Positions 36,127 to 45,629 of a stretch of DNA of 64,000 bases are shown piece by piece. Every line of letters starts with the position of its first letter. The stretch's first letter is position 1. The DNA is from Flavobacteriales bacterium (GTDB taxonomy: Bacteria; Bacteroidota; Bacteroidia; Flavobacteriales_F; PHOS-HE28): the NCBI GenBank assembly GCA_016704485.1, contig JADJAA010000001.1, positions 2,447,501-2,511,500 of the forward strand. The letters are read 5' to 3'. A program made the translations under genes and the position numbers. The notes under the pieces are model-generated. The model worked only from the letters and a program-made list of their open reading frames with translations. It searched no databases and was not told the DNA's origin.

Positions 36127-37569
36127 TTATTCTTTGGTTGTTCTCCGCACCAAGCGCACCACATTCTCAACATGGTAGGTATGCGGGAACATGTCTATCG
36201 GTTGTACGAAGTCGATAAGGTAGCTGTCATTCATTAAGGCCAGATCGCGTGCCTGCGTGGCTGGATTGCAGCTCACATAAATGATAACTGGGGGTGCTAA
36301 TTCCAACAGTTGGCGGACCACTGGTTCATCCATTCCGGCGCGCGGTGGGTCAGTGATCACGACATCCGGTTTTCCGTGCTTGGAAACGAATGCTATATCG
36401 AAGATCTTTTTCATATCTCCAACGGTAAAACTCACGTTCGTGATCCCATTGAACTCTGCATTCAAATGGGCATCTGCTATGCTCTCAGGAACCAACTCCA
36501 CACCGGCCACATGCTTAGCTGCGCCTGCTACGTAGAGCGTTATGCTGCCTGCGCCACAATAGAGGTCGTACACATTCTCTTTGCCTGTTAGACCTGCAAG
36601 ATCGCGTACCAATTTGTACATCGAAACAGTTTGCACAGGGTTAGTTTGGAAGAAGGTCTTTGGCCCGATCCTGAAACGCAACGGTTTACCCCCAGGGCCA
36701 TCGGCAAGTTCCTCTACAATGTGATCACGACCGTGGAATACGTGTACATCAAGATCAAAGATGGTGTCGTTCTTTTTCGTGTTTACCGTCCAGAGTATGC
36801 TTGTGAGTTGTGGAAATGCCATGAGGAATTCCGACAGCAATCGTTCGCGGGCATCAATGTCTTCATGACCAACAGCAAGCAATACCATGGTTTCTCCGAT
36901 GGTTGTTGTGCGGATCAAAAGCGTGCGTAGAAAACCGACATGTGCACGTTGGTCATAGAAGGTCAATTCGTTTTTGCGCCCATGATCCCTGAAGAAATTG
37001 CGGATACTATCGCTGGGTTCGGGTTGAAGAAAGCATTCGCTCAGATCAAGTACACGATCGAAGCGCCTCGGAATATGGAATCCCAATGCGTTCTTGTCCT
37101 CGATCTCACCTTCGTGACCTACCTCTTCCGTTGTGAACCACCGGCTGTTACAGAAACTATACTCCAACTTGTTCCGGTAGTATTTCAAACTTGGCGAAGC
37201 CATGATCGGCGTTACCTCCGGCAGTTCCAGACCTCCAAGACGCTCCAAGTTATCGATCACTTGTTGCTGTTTGTATTGGAGTTGTTTGGTGTAGGTGAGG
37301 TCTTGCCATTTGCAGCCACCACACGTACCGAAGTGTTTGCAGAACGCGGGGATCCTATCTGGTGAAGGTGTTACGATCCGGGTCATGATCGCTTCGGCGT
37401 ACTTACTTTTCTTCTTCGTTACGCGCACGTCCACAACATCGCCTGGCACTGCTCCGCTAACGAATACAACGAGTCCTTCATGCCTAGTTATTGCCTTGCC
37501 CTCCGCACCGGCGCTTATGATCAATAGATTTTCATAGGTCAAAGGCTCTTTGTACTTGGATCTGCGCAT
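36127..37569 (-). CDS. rlmD: 23S rRNA (uracil-1939-C5)-methyltransferase RlmD
   Basis: A 480-residue TrmA/RumA-family enzyme. An N-terminal TRAM-like OB domain (about residues 8-75) precedes the [4Fe-4S] cysteines in CKHFGTCGGCKWQ, and the SAM-binding region is NVYDLYCGAGSITL. The catalytic cysteine is in YVSCNPATQARDL near residue 435, with DPPRAGMD upstream. Length fits RlmD/RlmC-like enzymes of Bacteroidota. Site specificity (1939 versus 747) is inferred from family and cannot be read directly. Confidence 0.9.
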   Translation of the reverse strand: MRRSKYKEPLTYENLLIISAGAEGKAITRHEGLVVFVSGAVPGDVVDVRVTKKKSKYAEAIMTRIVTPSPDRIPAFCKHFGTCGGCKWQDLTYTKQLQYKQQQVIDNLERLGGLELPEVTPIMASPSLKYYRNKLEYSFCNSRWFTTEEVGHEGEIEDKNALGFHIPRRFDRVLDLSECFLQPEPSDSIRNFFRDHGRKNELTFYDQRAHVGFLRTLLIRTTTIGETMVLLAVGHEDIDARERLLSEFLMAFPQLTSILWTVNTKKNDTIFDLDVHVFHGRDHIVEELADGPGGKPLRFRIGPKTFFQTNPVQTVSMYKLVRDLAGLTGKENVYDLYCGAGSITLYVAGAAKHVAGVELVPESIADAHLNAEFNGITNVSFTVGDMKKIFDIAFVSKHGKPDVVITDPPRAGMDEPVVRQLLELAPPVIIYVSCNPATQARDLALMNDSYLIDFVQPIDMFPHTYHVENVVRLVRRTTKE

Positions 37570-37708
37570 GGAAAATTCTTAATGGATCTGAAATGGGTTG
37601 GTAAACTGGATGGCGACTATATGAAAAACAGAAAGCGGCGAGAGGAGCAGACCTTGGCTTTAGCTTGAAATAGCCTATGTCAGAATGTGAACGCGGCAAA
37701 AGATGGAT

Positions 37709-38041
37709 CTAGTCGAAATCGATCTTGTTCAAGGTTTGCTGAATCTTTTCTGCGTCTGGTGTTTCCATTTCGGACTTGTCAAAAATGCTGAGCAAGAAAA
37801 TCTTCTCACGGAGGGCTACAACACACGTAACTACTCGTGCGCCTCCACTTTTTCCACGTCCTTTACTTGTGATGGACATTCGGATCTTATAGCAATCATT
37901 ACCAAGTGCAACTCCCTGTTGAGGCTTACTTTGTAATGAAATAGCTAAATTTTCGATGTCACTAATTATAGACGGGTACTTCTTTTTCAATTGTTTAAGA
38001 TCCTTCGCAAACTCAGGAGTTGGTCGAATTTCATAAGCCAT
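37709..38041 (-). CDS. RelE/ParE-family toxin
   Basis: A 110-residue toxin. The N-terminus (YEIRPTPEFAKDLKQLKKKYPSIISDIENL) and the C-terminal strand pair (RVVTCVVALREKIFLLSIFDKSEM) fit the RelE/ParE fold. An 11-base overlap with the upstream antitoxin shows they are translated as a module. RelE-type toxins cleave mRNA at the ribosome and ParE-type toxins inhibit gyrase; the sequence does not discriminate. Confidence 0.85.
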   Translation of the reverse strand: MAYEIRPTPEFAKDLKQLKKKYPSIISDIENLAISLQSKPQQGVALGNDCYKIRMSITSKGRGKSGGARVVTCVVALREKIFLLSIFDKSEMETPDAEKIQQTLNKIDFD

Positions 38042-38270
38042 CCAAAACTTCTCTTAAGCTGGGTAAAGGCTTTTTCCCTGAAAGGTCATCTTTCATGGCT
38101 TGTACTGACCTCCGGAGCTTTGCTTCCAAGTCAATATCCTCGGCACTTCGTTTCTTGGAAATCGCTTTAATTGGCGCCTTCAATTTCACAAAATCAAACT
38201 TCGAAAGTAATTCAATGATGAACTTTTGTTGCGAATCGTCAGTCAATTCTATTCGGATCTCTGTAGCCAT
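38031..38270 (-). CDS. Antitoxin of the RelE/ParE-type pair
   Basis: A 79-residue charged protein directly upstream of the toxin, with its end overlapping the toxin start by 11 bases. It begins with a strand-like ATEIRIELTDDSQQKFIIELLSKFDFVKL and continues with a helical, charged tail, as expected for a toxin-neutralising antitoxin. No family recognised with confidence; identified mainly by position, size and charge pattern. Confidence 0.78.
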   Translation of the reverse strand: MATEIRIELTDDSQQKFIIELLSKFDFVKLKAPIKAISKKRSAEDIDLEAKLRRSVQAMKDDLSGKKPLPSLREVLDGL

Positions 38271-38340
38271 GTTCAGTCAAAGATAAGCGATCCATAGATG
38301 GAATGTGTTCTACGCTACCAACCAAACCACACAATTCCAG

Positions 38341-38349
38341 TACCTTTGC
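38341..38349 (+). promoter_or_regulatory. -7 promoter element of rocD
   Basis: TACCTTTGC matches the Bacteroidota consensus TAnnTTTGC exactly, 34 bases before the rocD start codon. Confidence 0.6.
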
Positions 38350-38382
38350 GGCCTTACTGAATTAAGCTGTTGCCACGTACAA

Positions 38383-39639
38383 ATGGAGATCACTACCAAA
38401 GCACATACAAAGACACAAAAGGCTATCGCGCTCGAAGAAAAGTATGGTGCGCATAATTATCATCCTTTACCCGTGGTATTGGAACGTGGATTAGGCGTGC
38501 ATGTGTGGGATGTGGAAGGTAAGCAGTATTTCGATTTTCTATCAGCATATAGCGCCGTGAACCAAGGCCATTGCCATCCGCGTTTGGTGGCGGCCATGCA
38601 GGATCAAGCCGGTAAGCTCACGCTGACCTCACGCGCTTTCTACAGCAGCGATCTTGGTGTCTATGAACAGTTCGTTTGTGAGATGTTCGGTTACCAGAAG
38701 ATGCTCCCCATGAATACGGGTGCTGAAGCCGTGGAAACTGCGCTGAAGATGGCCCGTAAATGGGGTTATTCCAAGAAAAAGATCGCGACGGACATGGCTA
38801 AGATCGTCATGTGTGAAGGCAATTTCCACGGTCGTACGATCAGTATTATCAGTGCTAGCATGGACCCGGTAGCGCATGATCTGTTCGGGCCGTATACCCC
38901 TGGTTTCGAATTGATCCCGTATAATGATATCCCTGCGTTGGAGAAGGCGTTAGAGGATCCTAACGTGTGTGCGTTCCTCGTGGAGCCGATCCAAGGAGAA
39001 GCAGGTGTATTCGTTCCTGCGGATGACTACATCGCTAGTGCTATCAAGCTATGCAAGTCGAAGAACGTGTTATTCATGGCTGACGAGGTACAGACCGGTA
39101 TAGCGCGCACGGGCAAAATGTTGTGCAGCGACCACAGCGGCGAACGTCCGGATGTTGTTATTCTCGGTAAAGCAGTGAGTGGTGGTATGTATCCCGTGAG
39201 CGTTGTGCTTGCAGATGATGCTATCATGGACGTGTTCACACCCGGAACACACGGCAGTACGTTCGGTGGAAACCCAATGGCCGCGCGCATTGCAACAGAA
39301 GCGTTGACCATTGTGAAGGAGGAGAAATTAGCCGATCATGCGCTTCGTTTGGGCGAGATCTTCCGTGCCGAAATGAATAAGCTCGTGGCGGAATACCCTT
39401 ATGTGAAATTGGTCCGCGGAAAAGGCCTGCTTAATGCTGTTGTGATCGAGTCACGCAAAGCTGCCGATGGTTCTCCGAAGACCGCATGGGAGTTGTGCCT
39501 GATGCTCCGCGATAACGGATTGCTCGCCAAGCCAACACACGGCGATATCATCCGCTTTGCACCACCGTTGGTGATCACCGAAGAACAACTGATGGACTGT
39601 TGCCGCATCATTGCGCTTAGCGTGAAGCAGTTCGCTTAA
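38383..39639 (+). CDS. rocD: Ornithine-oxo-acid transaminase
   Basis: A 418-residue class III PLP aminotransferase converting ornithine and 2-oxoglutarate to glutamate semialdehyde and glutamate. Motifs are [15 protein letters not shown], the cofactor-phosphate site [31 protein letters not shown], and the PLP lysine in [18 protein letters not shown] 38383 is 34 bases after a consensus -7 element, so the upstream frame to 38305 is rejected. With pruA it forms an ornithine-to-glutamate route. A truncated VapC and the first attC-like site follow. Confidence 0.93.
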   Translation: MEITTKAHTKTQKAIALEEKYGAHNYHPLPVVLERGLGVHVWDVEGKQYFDFLSAYSAVNQGHCHPRLVAAMQDQAGKLTLTSRAFYSSDLGVYEQFVCEMFGYQKMLPMNTGAEAVETALKMARKWGYSKKKIATDMAKIVMCEGNFHGRTISIISASMDPVAHDLFGPYTPGFELIPYNDIPALEKALEDPNVCAFLVEPIQGEAGVFVPADDYIASAIKLCKSKNVLFMADEVQTGIARTGKMLCSDHSGERPDVVILGKAVSGGMYPVSVVLADDAIMDVFTPGTHGSTFGGNPMAARIATEALTIVKEEKLADHALRLGEIFRAEMNKLVAEYPYVKLVRGKGLLNAVVIESRKAADGSPKTAWELCLMLRDNGLLAKPTHGDIIRFAPPLVITEEQLMDCCRIIALSVKQFA

Positions 39640-39655
39640 GTGATCGGATCATAGT

Positions 39656-39732
39656 TCAGCTATCAAAGGATTACGTACCTGCAATTTTGGGAAGCGACTG
39701 AAGGCGCGGTCTGCGTTCCAAAATTCATTAAC
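39656..39732 (-). pseudogene. VapC (PIN-domain) toxin fragment
   Basis: On the minus strand the frame ends with VNEFWNADRAFSRFPKLQVRNPL, the typical last part of VapC-type PIN nucleases (DRxFxRF...NPL). Upstream codons read GLSHG up to the attC-like core GTTAGGTC, where the gene is cut off. It appears to be the leftover end of a toxin cassette or chromosomal vapC truncated by the array boundary. Confidence 0.65.
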
Positions 39733-39744
39733 GCCATGGCTGAG

Positions 39745-39871
39745 ACCTAACGGTTTGGCGCTTGGCAAAGAAGCGGATTACGAAGAGCTGAACTGTCTGC
39801 CAGCGCTGAACATGATGCGAAGCACAGAGCTTCACCTAAGCACTGAACCCGCTTTTTTGCCAAACGCCTGT
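39745..39871 (-). repeat. attC-like site A1, split by intron 1
   Basis: The site carries ACCTAAC at 39745-39751. Left arm GGCGCTTGGCAAAGAAGCGG (39757-39776) pairs with right arm CCGCTTTTTTGCCAAACGCC (39849-39868), 18 of 20 bases. GT at 39870-39871 joins TATGGC at 41774 to give GTTATGGC, so the group II intron has split the GTT core. Overall about 130 bp with a long hairpin, like integron attC sites. Confidence 0.75.
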
Positions 39872-41773
39872 GTGTGCCCAGCATGGGCCAAGAACACTAC
39901 CGCAAGGTAGTATCGTTCTTTGAATATCCAGAGGGTGCAAGTCCCTTGCCGGCGAGTTGTCGAACCTGCCTGCGGTAGGCAGGGCCGGTTAGCAAGGCGC
40001 AAGGTGGTTGGGGGTGACCTCTGCACTGAAGGAAGCGCGACTGCAAAGGTCCGTACCGACGAATAGAAACCGCATAAGGAGGCCGCTGTGGGCGGGTAAG
40101 CAGGCACATCACTGCAAAGCCCTTGGACAACAAGCTCATGGAGGTAGATGCGGCGGGGATGGACCGAAGGATATTGCCCTTACCTGGGGGAGATCTCCAT
40201 GGTCCGCCGTACGGCGGATGTAGTGGAGAGGTCAGCAGAGGTCGTAGTAGTGGTTGGATACGAGCCGTCACCGCGAGGATAAAGGCGGAGGTCTCACAAG
40301 CCCATGAAGGACCGAACGTTGAGGTGTTCCAAATGCCGTTGGGATCGCCCTCCGCAAGGTGGGGAAGCCCGGCGATAAGCGGAACAGAGTAAGTATGAAG
40401 GAGTGAACAGGATGATCGAACGCATCGTAACGAAACGCAACATGCTAGCGGCCTGTCGGCGGGTGGCGTCCAACAAGGGCGCTGCCGGAGTAGATGGGCT
40501 GGGTGTACACGCACTTGCCGAACACCTCACGGTGCATGGCGAGCGGCTTGCCACCGCAGTATGCACGGGCCGTTACCTGCCGCAGGCCATTCTGGGGGTA
40601 GCAATACCCAAGAGCAAAGGGGGTACCCGTCTACTAGGTATCCCCACGGTGACCGATCGCCTGCTACAACAGGCGGTACACCAAGTGATCATGCCCCTGT
40701 TCGAGGTGGAGTTCAAGGCCCACAGCTACGGCTTCCGCCCCGGACGGAGCGCCCAACAGGCAGTGCAGCGTGGGCAACGGAACATCAATGAAGGGCATCA
40801 ACACATCGTTGATATCGACCTGAAAAACTTCTTCGATGAAGTGGACCATTGTACGCTGTTGCAACTGCTATACCGCAAGGTGAAGTGCCCCTTGACTATG
40901 CACCTGATACGCTGCTGGCTCCGCGCACCCATCCAAGTGGATGGGAAGCTGGTGAAGCGGCGCAAGGGTGTACCGCAGGGCAGCCCGCTCAGCCCGCTGC
41001 TATCCAACATCATGCTCCACGAACTGGACCGTGAACTGGAACGACAAGGGTTGCGCTACGTGCGTTATGCGGACGACTTCAGCATCTATCTGAAGCGCAA
41101 GAGCCAAGCGCGGAAAGTGGGCAATAGTATCTACCTGTTCCTTCGGGAGCGGCTGAAGCTGCCCATCAACCGTGCGAAGAGCGGCATCCGGAAACCCGTG
41201 CAGTTCGAGCTGCTGGGCTACGGGTTCGTCCCCACGTATGAAAAGGGTGTGAAAGGGCAATACCAACTGGTGGTCGGTAGACAAGGGTGGCAGACCTTGA
41301 AGCGCAAGGTGAAAGCTATTACACGCAAGACCGCTCCGCTACCGCTTAGCGAACGTATCGCCCGGCTTAGGACCGTACAACGCGGCTGGCTCAACTACTT
41401 CCGTTTGGCAAGTATGTGGGGTAAGTTGCGCGATGTGGACGGCTGGGTACGCAATCGCTTGCGGTACTGCATTTGGAAGGACTGGAAGAAACCCGAACGG
41501 AAACGGAAGAACCTGATCCGTTTGGGAGTTGACCAGCAACACGCCTATGCATGGAGCCGAACGCGCAAAGGTGGCTGGGCCATCGCCCAAAGTCCCATCC
41601 TGAACACTACGATCACTCTGTCCCGTCTGGCCAAACGCGGCTACGAAGCCCTGCTCGATCACTACCAGAAAGTCGCTCCACACCTCAACGAACCGCTGTA
41701 TACGAGACCCGTACGTACAGTGGTGTGAGAGGCGCACCCCGTCGCTATTAAGCGGCGGGGCCGCCTACTCGAT
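39872..41773 (+). mobile_element. Group II intron 1 (IIC-like), inserted in attC-like site A1
   Basis: The 5' end GTGTGCCC fits the GUGYG boundary. A structured region of about 530 bases precedes the maturase gene. Domain V-like hairpin: CCGCTGTATACG (41693-41704) with CGTACGTACAGTGG (41710-41723), including the usual two-base bulge. A domain VI-like hairpin (CCCCGTCGCT/AGCGGCGGGG) follows, and the 3' end is CCTACTCGAT. It is nearly identical to the copy at 42859-44758. Orientation is opposite to the cassette genes, as known for IIC-attC introns. Confidence 0.9.
40412..41728 (+). CDS. Group II intron reverse transcriptase/maturase, copy 1
   Basis: A 438-residue reverse transcriptase with maturase domain, which helps splice the intron and copies it into new sites. 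RT blocks: IPKSKGGTRLLGIPTVTDRLLQQA, then FRPGRSAQQAV, DIDLKNFFDEVDH, GVPQGSPLSPLLSNI, and the active site RYADDF. The maturase/X domain contains RGWLNYFR and RLRYCIWKDWKKP. No HNH endonuclease domain is seen, consistent with subgroup IIC. AAGGAG eight bases before ATG 40412 supports that start over GTG 40403. Confidence 0.95.
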   Translation: MIERIVTKRNMLAACRRVASNKGAAGVDGLGVHALAEHLTVHGERLATAVCTGRYLPQAILGVAIPKSKGGTRLLGIPTVTDRLLQQAVHQVIMPLFEVEFKAHSYGFRPGRSAQQAVQRGQRNINEGHQHIVDIDLKNFFDEVDHCTLLQLLYRKVKCPLTMHLIRCWLRAPIQVDGKLVKRRKGVPQGSPLSPLLSNIMLHELDRELERQGLRYVRYADDFSIYLKRKSQARKVGNSIYLFLRERLKLPINRAKSGIRKPVQFELLGYGFVPTYEKGVKGQYQLVVGRQGWQTLKRKVKAITRKTAPLPLSERIARLRTVQRGWLNYFRLASMWGKLRDVDGWVRNRLRYCIWKDWKKPERKRKNLIRLGVDQQHAYAWSRTRKGGWAIAQSPILNTTITLSRLAKRGYEALLDHYQKVAPHLNEPLYTRPVRTVV

Positions 41774-42739
41774 TATGGCTTAGTGCTTCTTTATCATTTT
41801 TATTGTGTTAGTCTTATCTCCACTTCCAATTCTTAAAAAGTAAATTCCTGCTTTCAATTCTGATAAGTCAATGATTATATTGTCATTATTGACTTGCGTA
41901 TGTTTAACTGTCTGACCTAAGCTGTTCAATATAGTTAATTCATACTGTTGTAAATCAATGTTTTCAATGTGAATTTTGTCCGTAAATGGATTTGGATAAA
42001 TTTTGAAATCTAAAAGTTCCAACTGGTCAACACTAAGAACAATGTTTACATAACAGCTTGGATAACTTTGGTGTTGCCAAACTTGTTGATTATTCGAAAA
42101 CGTGCAAGTAACCAACATTGAATCTGGCATTTCTTGGCTAAACTTTACTGGAAAGTTTGGAAAGAGAGGTCCGTGAATACTTCCTATGCCTTCAATCCAT
42201 ATTTCGTTAAGTTCATCAAATGCTTGAATTGTAGGCTCTTCAAATTTTAGGCGTCTGTAATAATCTCCATTAATTTGAATACTGTCAATATTGATAACTT
42301 GAAGCCACTCAGGATACATTCCATATAAGTCAAACAGAATGCTGTCGCCAACATTCAAAGAGAAGTCATACAAGGTATCAAGCTGGTTTAATGTGTCAAG
42401 ATAGAATACTTTATTGTTTTCTTGTCTTAGTAAACCACGATATAAAAGATTACTTTGAAACAATGAGTCACTCGTAGAATAGAGCTTTAACCATTGTTCG
42501 CTATTTATTAACGTGTCGCCTTGAAAGCCGTAAACGGTTGTTGTTGTCGCCACAAAGTTTGGATTTTGTTGATTTGCGGCAGGATAGGTTTTTGCAACAT
42601 TCCATTTTGAATCTAAGTTGTCAAAATGATTAATTACTTGTCCCAAAAGAATTGAGGGAAGCAGTAGAATTGAAAAAATAATTGTTGTTTTCATATCTCT
42701 TTTTTATTTGGTGTCTGTCTTTTTAGCATTAGCCATAAC
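41774..42739 (-). other. Gene cassette A1
   Basis: Segment between the split core GT|TATGGC and the motif GCCATAAC (42732-42739). The two ends are complementary (TTATGGC / GCCATAA), as expected for an integron cassette whose R' and R'' pair in its circular form. It contains one minus-strand gene (41780-42694) and is visibly more AT-rich than the chromosome. Confidence 0.65.
41780..42694 (-). CDS. Secreted T9SS type A sorting-domain protein (cassette gene)
   Basis: A 304-residue exported protein with signal peptide (MKTTIIFSILLLPSILLGQ) and a C-terminal T9SS type A sorting domain (FKIYPNPFTDKIHIENI...LKAGIYFLRIGSGDKTNTIKMIKKH). The middle resembles secreted proteins of Bacteroidota with conserved W/Y-rich strands (YRRLKFEEPTIQAFDELNEIWIEGIGSIHGPLFP). 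Function unknown. Its AT-rich composition and location inside a cassette suggest horizontal capture. The stop codon lies a few bases from the core site. Confidence 0.85.
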   Translation of the reverse strand: MKTTIIFSILLLPSILLGQVINHFDNLDSKWNVAKTYPAANQQNPNFVATTTTVYGFQGDTLINSEQWLKLYSTSDSLFQSNLLYRGLLRQENNKVFYLDTLNQLDTLYDFSLNVGDSILFDLYGMYPEWLQVINIDSIQINGDYYRRLKFEEPTIQAFDELNEIWIEGIGSIHGPLFPNFPVKFSQEMPDSMLVTCTFSNNQQVWQHQSYPSCYVNIVLSVDQLELLDFKIYPNPFTDKIHIENIDLQQYELTILNSLGQTVKHTQVNNDNIIIDLSELKAGIYFLRIGSGDKTNTIKMIKKH

Positions 42740-42858
42740 GTTTTGCGTATTGGCGATGGGCGGGATTTTTATCGATAAACTTCACTCGAAGAACTGAATT
42801 TTAAAATAGCAAAACACTTCATTCGAAGACTAAACCCCGCCTATTGCCAATACGATGT
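42732..42858 (-). repeat. attC-like site A2, split by intron 2
   Basis: GCCATAAC (42732-42739). Left arm CGTATTGGCGATGGGCGGG (42746-42764) pairs with right arm CCCGCCTATTGCCAATACG (42836-42854), 17 of 19 bases, across a 71-base loop. GT at 42857-42858 joins TAGCGG at 44759 to make GTTAGCGG. Intron insertion point is the same as in site A1. Confidence 0.75.
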
Positions 42859-44758
42859 GTGTGCCCAGCATGGGCCAAGAACACTACCGCAAGGTAGTAT
42901 CGTTCTTTGAATATCCAGAGGGTGCAAGTCCCTTGCCGGCGAGTTGTCGAACCTGCCTGCGGTAGGCAGGGCCGGTTAGCAAGGCGCAAGGTGGTTGGGG
43001 GTGACCTCTGCACTGAAGGAAGCGCGACTGCAAAGGTCCGTACCGACGAATAGAAACCGCATAAGGAGGCCGCTGTGGGCGGGTAAGCAGGCACATCACT
43101 GCAAAGCCCTTGGACAACAAGCTCATGGAGGTAGATGCGGCGGGGATGGACCGAAGGATATTGCCCTTACCTGGGAGATCTCCCTGGTCCGCCGTACGGC
43201 GGATGTAGTGGAGAGGTCAGCAGAGGTCGTAGTAGTGGTTGGATACGAGCCGTCACCGCGAGGATAAAGGCGGAGGTCTCACAAGCCCATGAAGGACCGA
43301 ACGTTGAGGTGTTCCAAATGCCGTTGGGATCGCCCTCCGCAAGGTGGGGAAGCCCGGCGATAAGCGGAACAGAGTAAGTATGAAGGAGTGAACAGGATGA
43401 TCGAACGCATCGTAACGAAACGCAACATGCTAGCGGCCTGTCGGCGGGTGGCGTCCAACAAGGGCGCTGCCGGAGTAGATGGGCTGGGTGTACACGCACT
43501 TGCCGAACACCTCACGGTGCATGGCGAGCGGCTTGCCACCGCAGTATGCACGGGCCGTTACCTGCCGCAGGCCATTCTGGGGGTAGCAATACCCAAGAGC
43601 AAAGGGGGTACCCGTCTACTAGGTATCCCCACGGTGACCGATCGCCTGCTACAACAGGCGGTACACCAAGTGATCATGCCCCTGTTCGAGGTGGAGTTCA
43701 AGGCCCACAGCTACGGCTTCCGCCCCGGACGGAGCGCCCAACAGGCAGTGCAGCGTGGGCAACGGAACATCAATGAAGGGCATCAACACATCGTTGATAT
43801 CGACCTGAAAAACTTCTTCGATGAAGTGGACCATTGTACGCTGTTGCAACTGCTATACCGCAAGGTGAAGTGCCCCTTGACTATGCACCTGATACGCTGC
43901 TGGCTCCGCGCACCCATCCAAGTGGATGGGAAGCTGGTGAAGCGGCGCAAGGGTGTACCGCAGGGCAGCCCGCTCAGCCCGCTGCTATCCAACATCATGC
44001 TCCACGAACTGGACCGTGAACTGGAACGACAAGGGTTGCGCTACGTGCGTTATGCGGACGACTTCAGCATCTATCTGAAGCGCAAGAGCCAAGCGCGGAA
44101 AGTGGGCAATAGTATCTACCTGTTCCTTCGGGAGCGGCTGAAGCTGCCCATCAACCGTGCGAAGAGCGGCATCCGGAAACCCGTGCAGTTCGAGCTGCTG
44201 GGCTACGGGTTCGTCCCCACGTATGAAAAGGGTGTGAAAGGGCAATACCAACTGGTGGTCGGTAGACAAGGGTGGCAGACCTTGAAGCGCAAGGTGAAAG
44301 CTATTACACGCAAGACCGCTCCGCTACCGCTTAGCGAACGTATCGCCCGGCTTAGGACCGTACAACGCGGCTGGCTCAACTACTTCCGTTTGGCAAGTAT
44401 GTGGGGTAAGTTGCGCGATGTGGACGGCTGGGTACGCAATCGCTTGCGGTACTGCATTTGGAAGGACTGGAAGAAACCCGAACGGAAACGGAAGAACCTG
44501 ATCCGTTTGGGAGTTGACCAGCAACACGCCTATGCATGGAGCCGAACGCGCAAAGGTGGCTGGGCCATCGCCCAAAGTCCCATCCTGAACACTACGATCA
44601 CTCTGTCCCGTCTGGCCAAACGCGGCTACGAAGCCCTGCTCGATCACTACCAGAAAGTCGCTCCACACCTCAACGAACCGCTGTATACGAGACCCGTACG
44701 TACAGTGGTGTGAGAGGCGCACCCCGTCGCTATTAAGCGGCGGGGCCGCCTACTCGAT
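42859..44758 (+). mobile_element. Group II intron 2 (IIC-like), inserted in attC-like site A2
   Basis: Near-identical to the copy at 39872-41773. The difference I see is CCTGGGGGAGATCTCCATGG in copy 1 against CCTGGGAGATCTCCCTGG here (2-base indel, one substitution), at about 43171-43188. Start GTGTGCCC, end CCTACTCGAT. The domain V and VI hairpins are repeated at the corresponding positions (about 44678-44753). Confidence 0.9.
43397..44713 (+). CDS. Group II intron reverse transcriptase/maturase, copy 2
   Basis: A 438-residue protein whose sequence is identical to the maturase at 40412-41728, including YADD, FRPGRS and the X-domain motif GWLNYF. The start is chosen as in copy 1 from the AAGGAG upstream. 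The identity of two copies 3 kb apart implies very recent retrotransposition from one site to the other, or from a common third source. Confidence 0.95.
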   Translation: MIERIVTKRNMLAACRRVASNKGAAGVDGLGVHALAEHLTVHGERLATAVCTGRYLPQAILGVAIPKSKGGTRLLGIPTVTDRLLQQAVHQVIMPLFEVEFKAHSYGFRPGRSAQQAVQRGQRNINEGHQHIVDIDLKNFFDEVDHCTLLQLLYRKVKCPLTMHLIRCWLRAPIQVDGKLVKRRKGVPQGSPLSPLLSNIMLHELDRELERQGLRYVRYADDFSIYLKRKSQARKVGNSIYLFLRERLKLPINRAKSGIRKPVQFELLGYGFVPTYEKGVKGQYQLVVGRQGWQTLKRKVKAITRKTAPLPLSERIARLRTVQRGWLNYFRLASMWGKLRDVDGWVRNRLRYCIWKDWKKPERKRKNLIRLGVDQQHAYAWSRTRKGGWAIAQSPILNTTITLSRLAKRGYEALLDHYQKVAPHLNEPLYTRPVRTVV

Positions 44759-45580
44759 TAGCGGTTCGGGCTTCTTTCTTTGTCGTTTTATTTAGTTTTA
44801 AAAATTTAATTGTCAATCTTTCAATATTAAACCAAGTCTGTCGGCAAGTCCTTTTACATATTCTTTATGTCTGTTTTTTATTTCAATGTTGTTGTAATAG
44901 TCTTGAAATAGTTTTTCTGCTTTTGATTTGTCTCGGTGAAGTTCAATTAAAGCAACGTCCAATTTTGCTCTCGGTGAACCGTCTTCCAAATTTCCTAAGT
45001 TTCTGCAAATCTTATCTCGGTTTTCAAAGTTGTCAAGCCAATCAAGTCCGTGTGAACTCAGTCCGTCAATAACTTCTTTCGCTGTTTTATTGTTGTCGTC
45101 TGAAATTGTCCACCAATGATCTTGTTTAATAGTCAAATGAGGCAGTCGTTCTCTAATTTGGCAATCGTAATCTTGGTATATGTCTTTCGGTTTGTTGTGG
45201 CTTTCAAGTTCATAAATTTCTTTAACCATAACTCCTAAATTGACTGTAAACTTGCCATAAAAATTCTCCCTAAATCCTGGGATTACATACTTGTCGCCAA
45301 ATTCGTATCTACCACTTTGAATATTTATTACTTGATAAATTCCGTTTTCAGTTTGTCTGTTAAAAGTCCGTCCTTTTTTCTTAAATCCTAACGGCTTCAA
45401 GAACAGAAAAATCTCTTTTTGTATGCTGTCCAAATGAGTTTTAAGCTCGATCTTATTTGTCAAATTTTGGTTGTCTGATTTTTCGTCAGTCATTTTTGGT
45501 TTGTTTTTTAAGAAGTCAAAAATCCCCATTTTTTAGTTTCTGTTTTTTATTAGGTGTCGTCTTTTAGCCTGACCGCTAAC
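44759..45580 (-). other. Gene cassette A2
   Basis: Segment from TAGCGGT (completing GTTAGCGGT) to ACCGCTAAC (45572-45580); the two ends are perfectly complementary over 9 bases including the split core. One AT-rich gene on the minus strand. This is the cassette closest to the integrase gene. Confidence 0.65.
44813..45529 (-). CDS. DUF4304-like protein (cassette gene)
   Basis: A 238-residue cytoplasmic protein. The section LKPLGFKKKGRTFNRQTENGIYQVINIQSG and FTVNLGVMVKEIYE fits DUF4304 (LGFKKKGxTF...INFQ). No membrane segment or signal is seen. The family has no established function but often lies in toxin-immunity or mobile contexts, which is general knowledge and not shown here. Markedly AT-rich relative to the flanks. 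First cassette gene downstream of the integrase on the same strand. Confidence 0.75.
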   Translation of the reverse strand: MGIFDFLKNKPKMTDEKSDNQNLTNKIELKTHLDSIQKEIFLFLKPLGFKKKGRTFNRQTENGIYQVINIQSGRYEFGDKYVIPGFRENFYGKFTVNLGVMVKEIYELESHNKPKDIYQDYDCQIRERLPHLTIKQDHWWTISDDNNKTAKEVIDGLSSHGLDWLDNFENRDKICRNLGNLEDGSPRAKLDVALIELHRDKSKAEKLFQDYYNNIEIKNRHKEYVKGLADRLGLILKD

Positions 45581-45629
45581 TACTCGGTTGTGATCATATG
45601 TGGTTTATTTCGTCTATGCCATCCATCGT
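45572..45629 (-). other. Putative attI-like junction
   Basis: On the minus strand the stretch between the integrase stop and cassette A2 ends in CCGAGTAGTTAGCGGT, i.e. a GTTAGCG core. Unlike the other core sites, no hairpin pairs with it on the integrase side, as would be expected for an attI site. The assignment rests only on position and the core motif. Confidence 0.45.
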
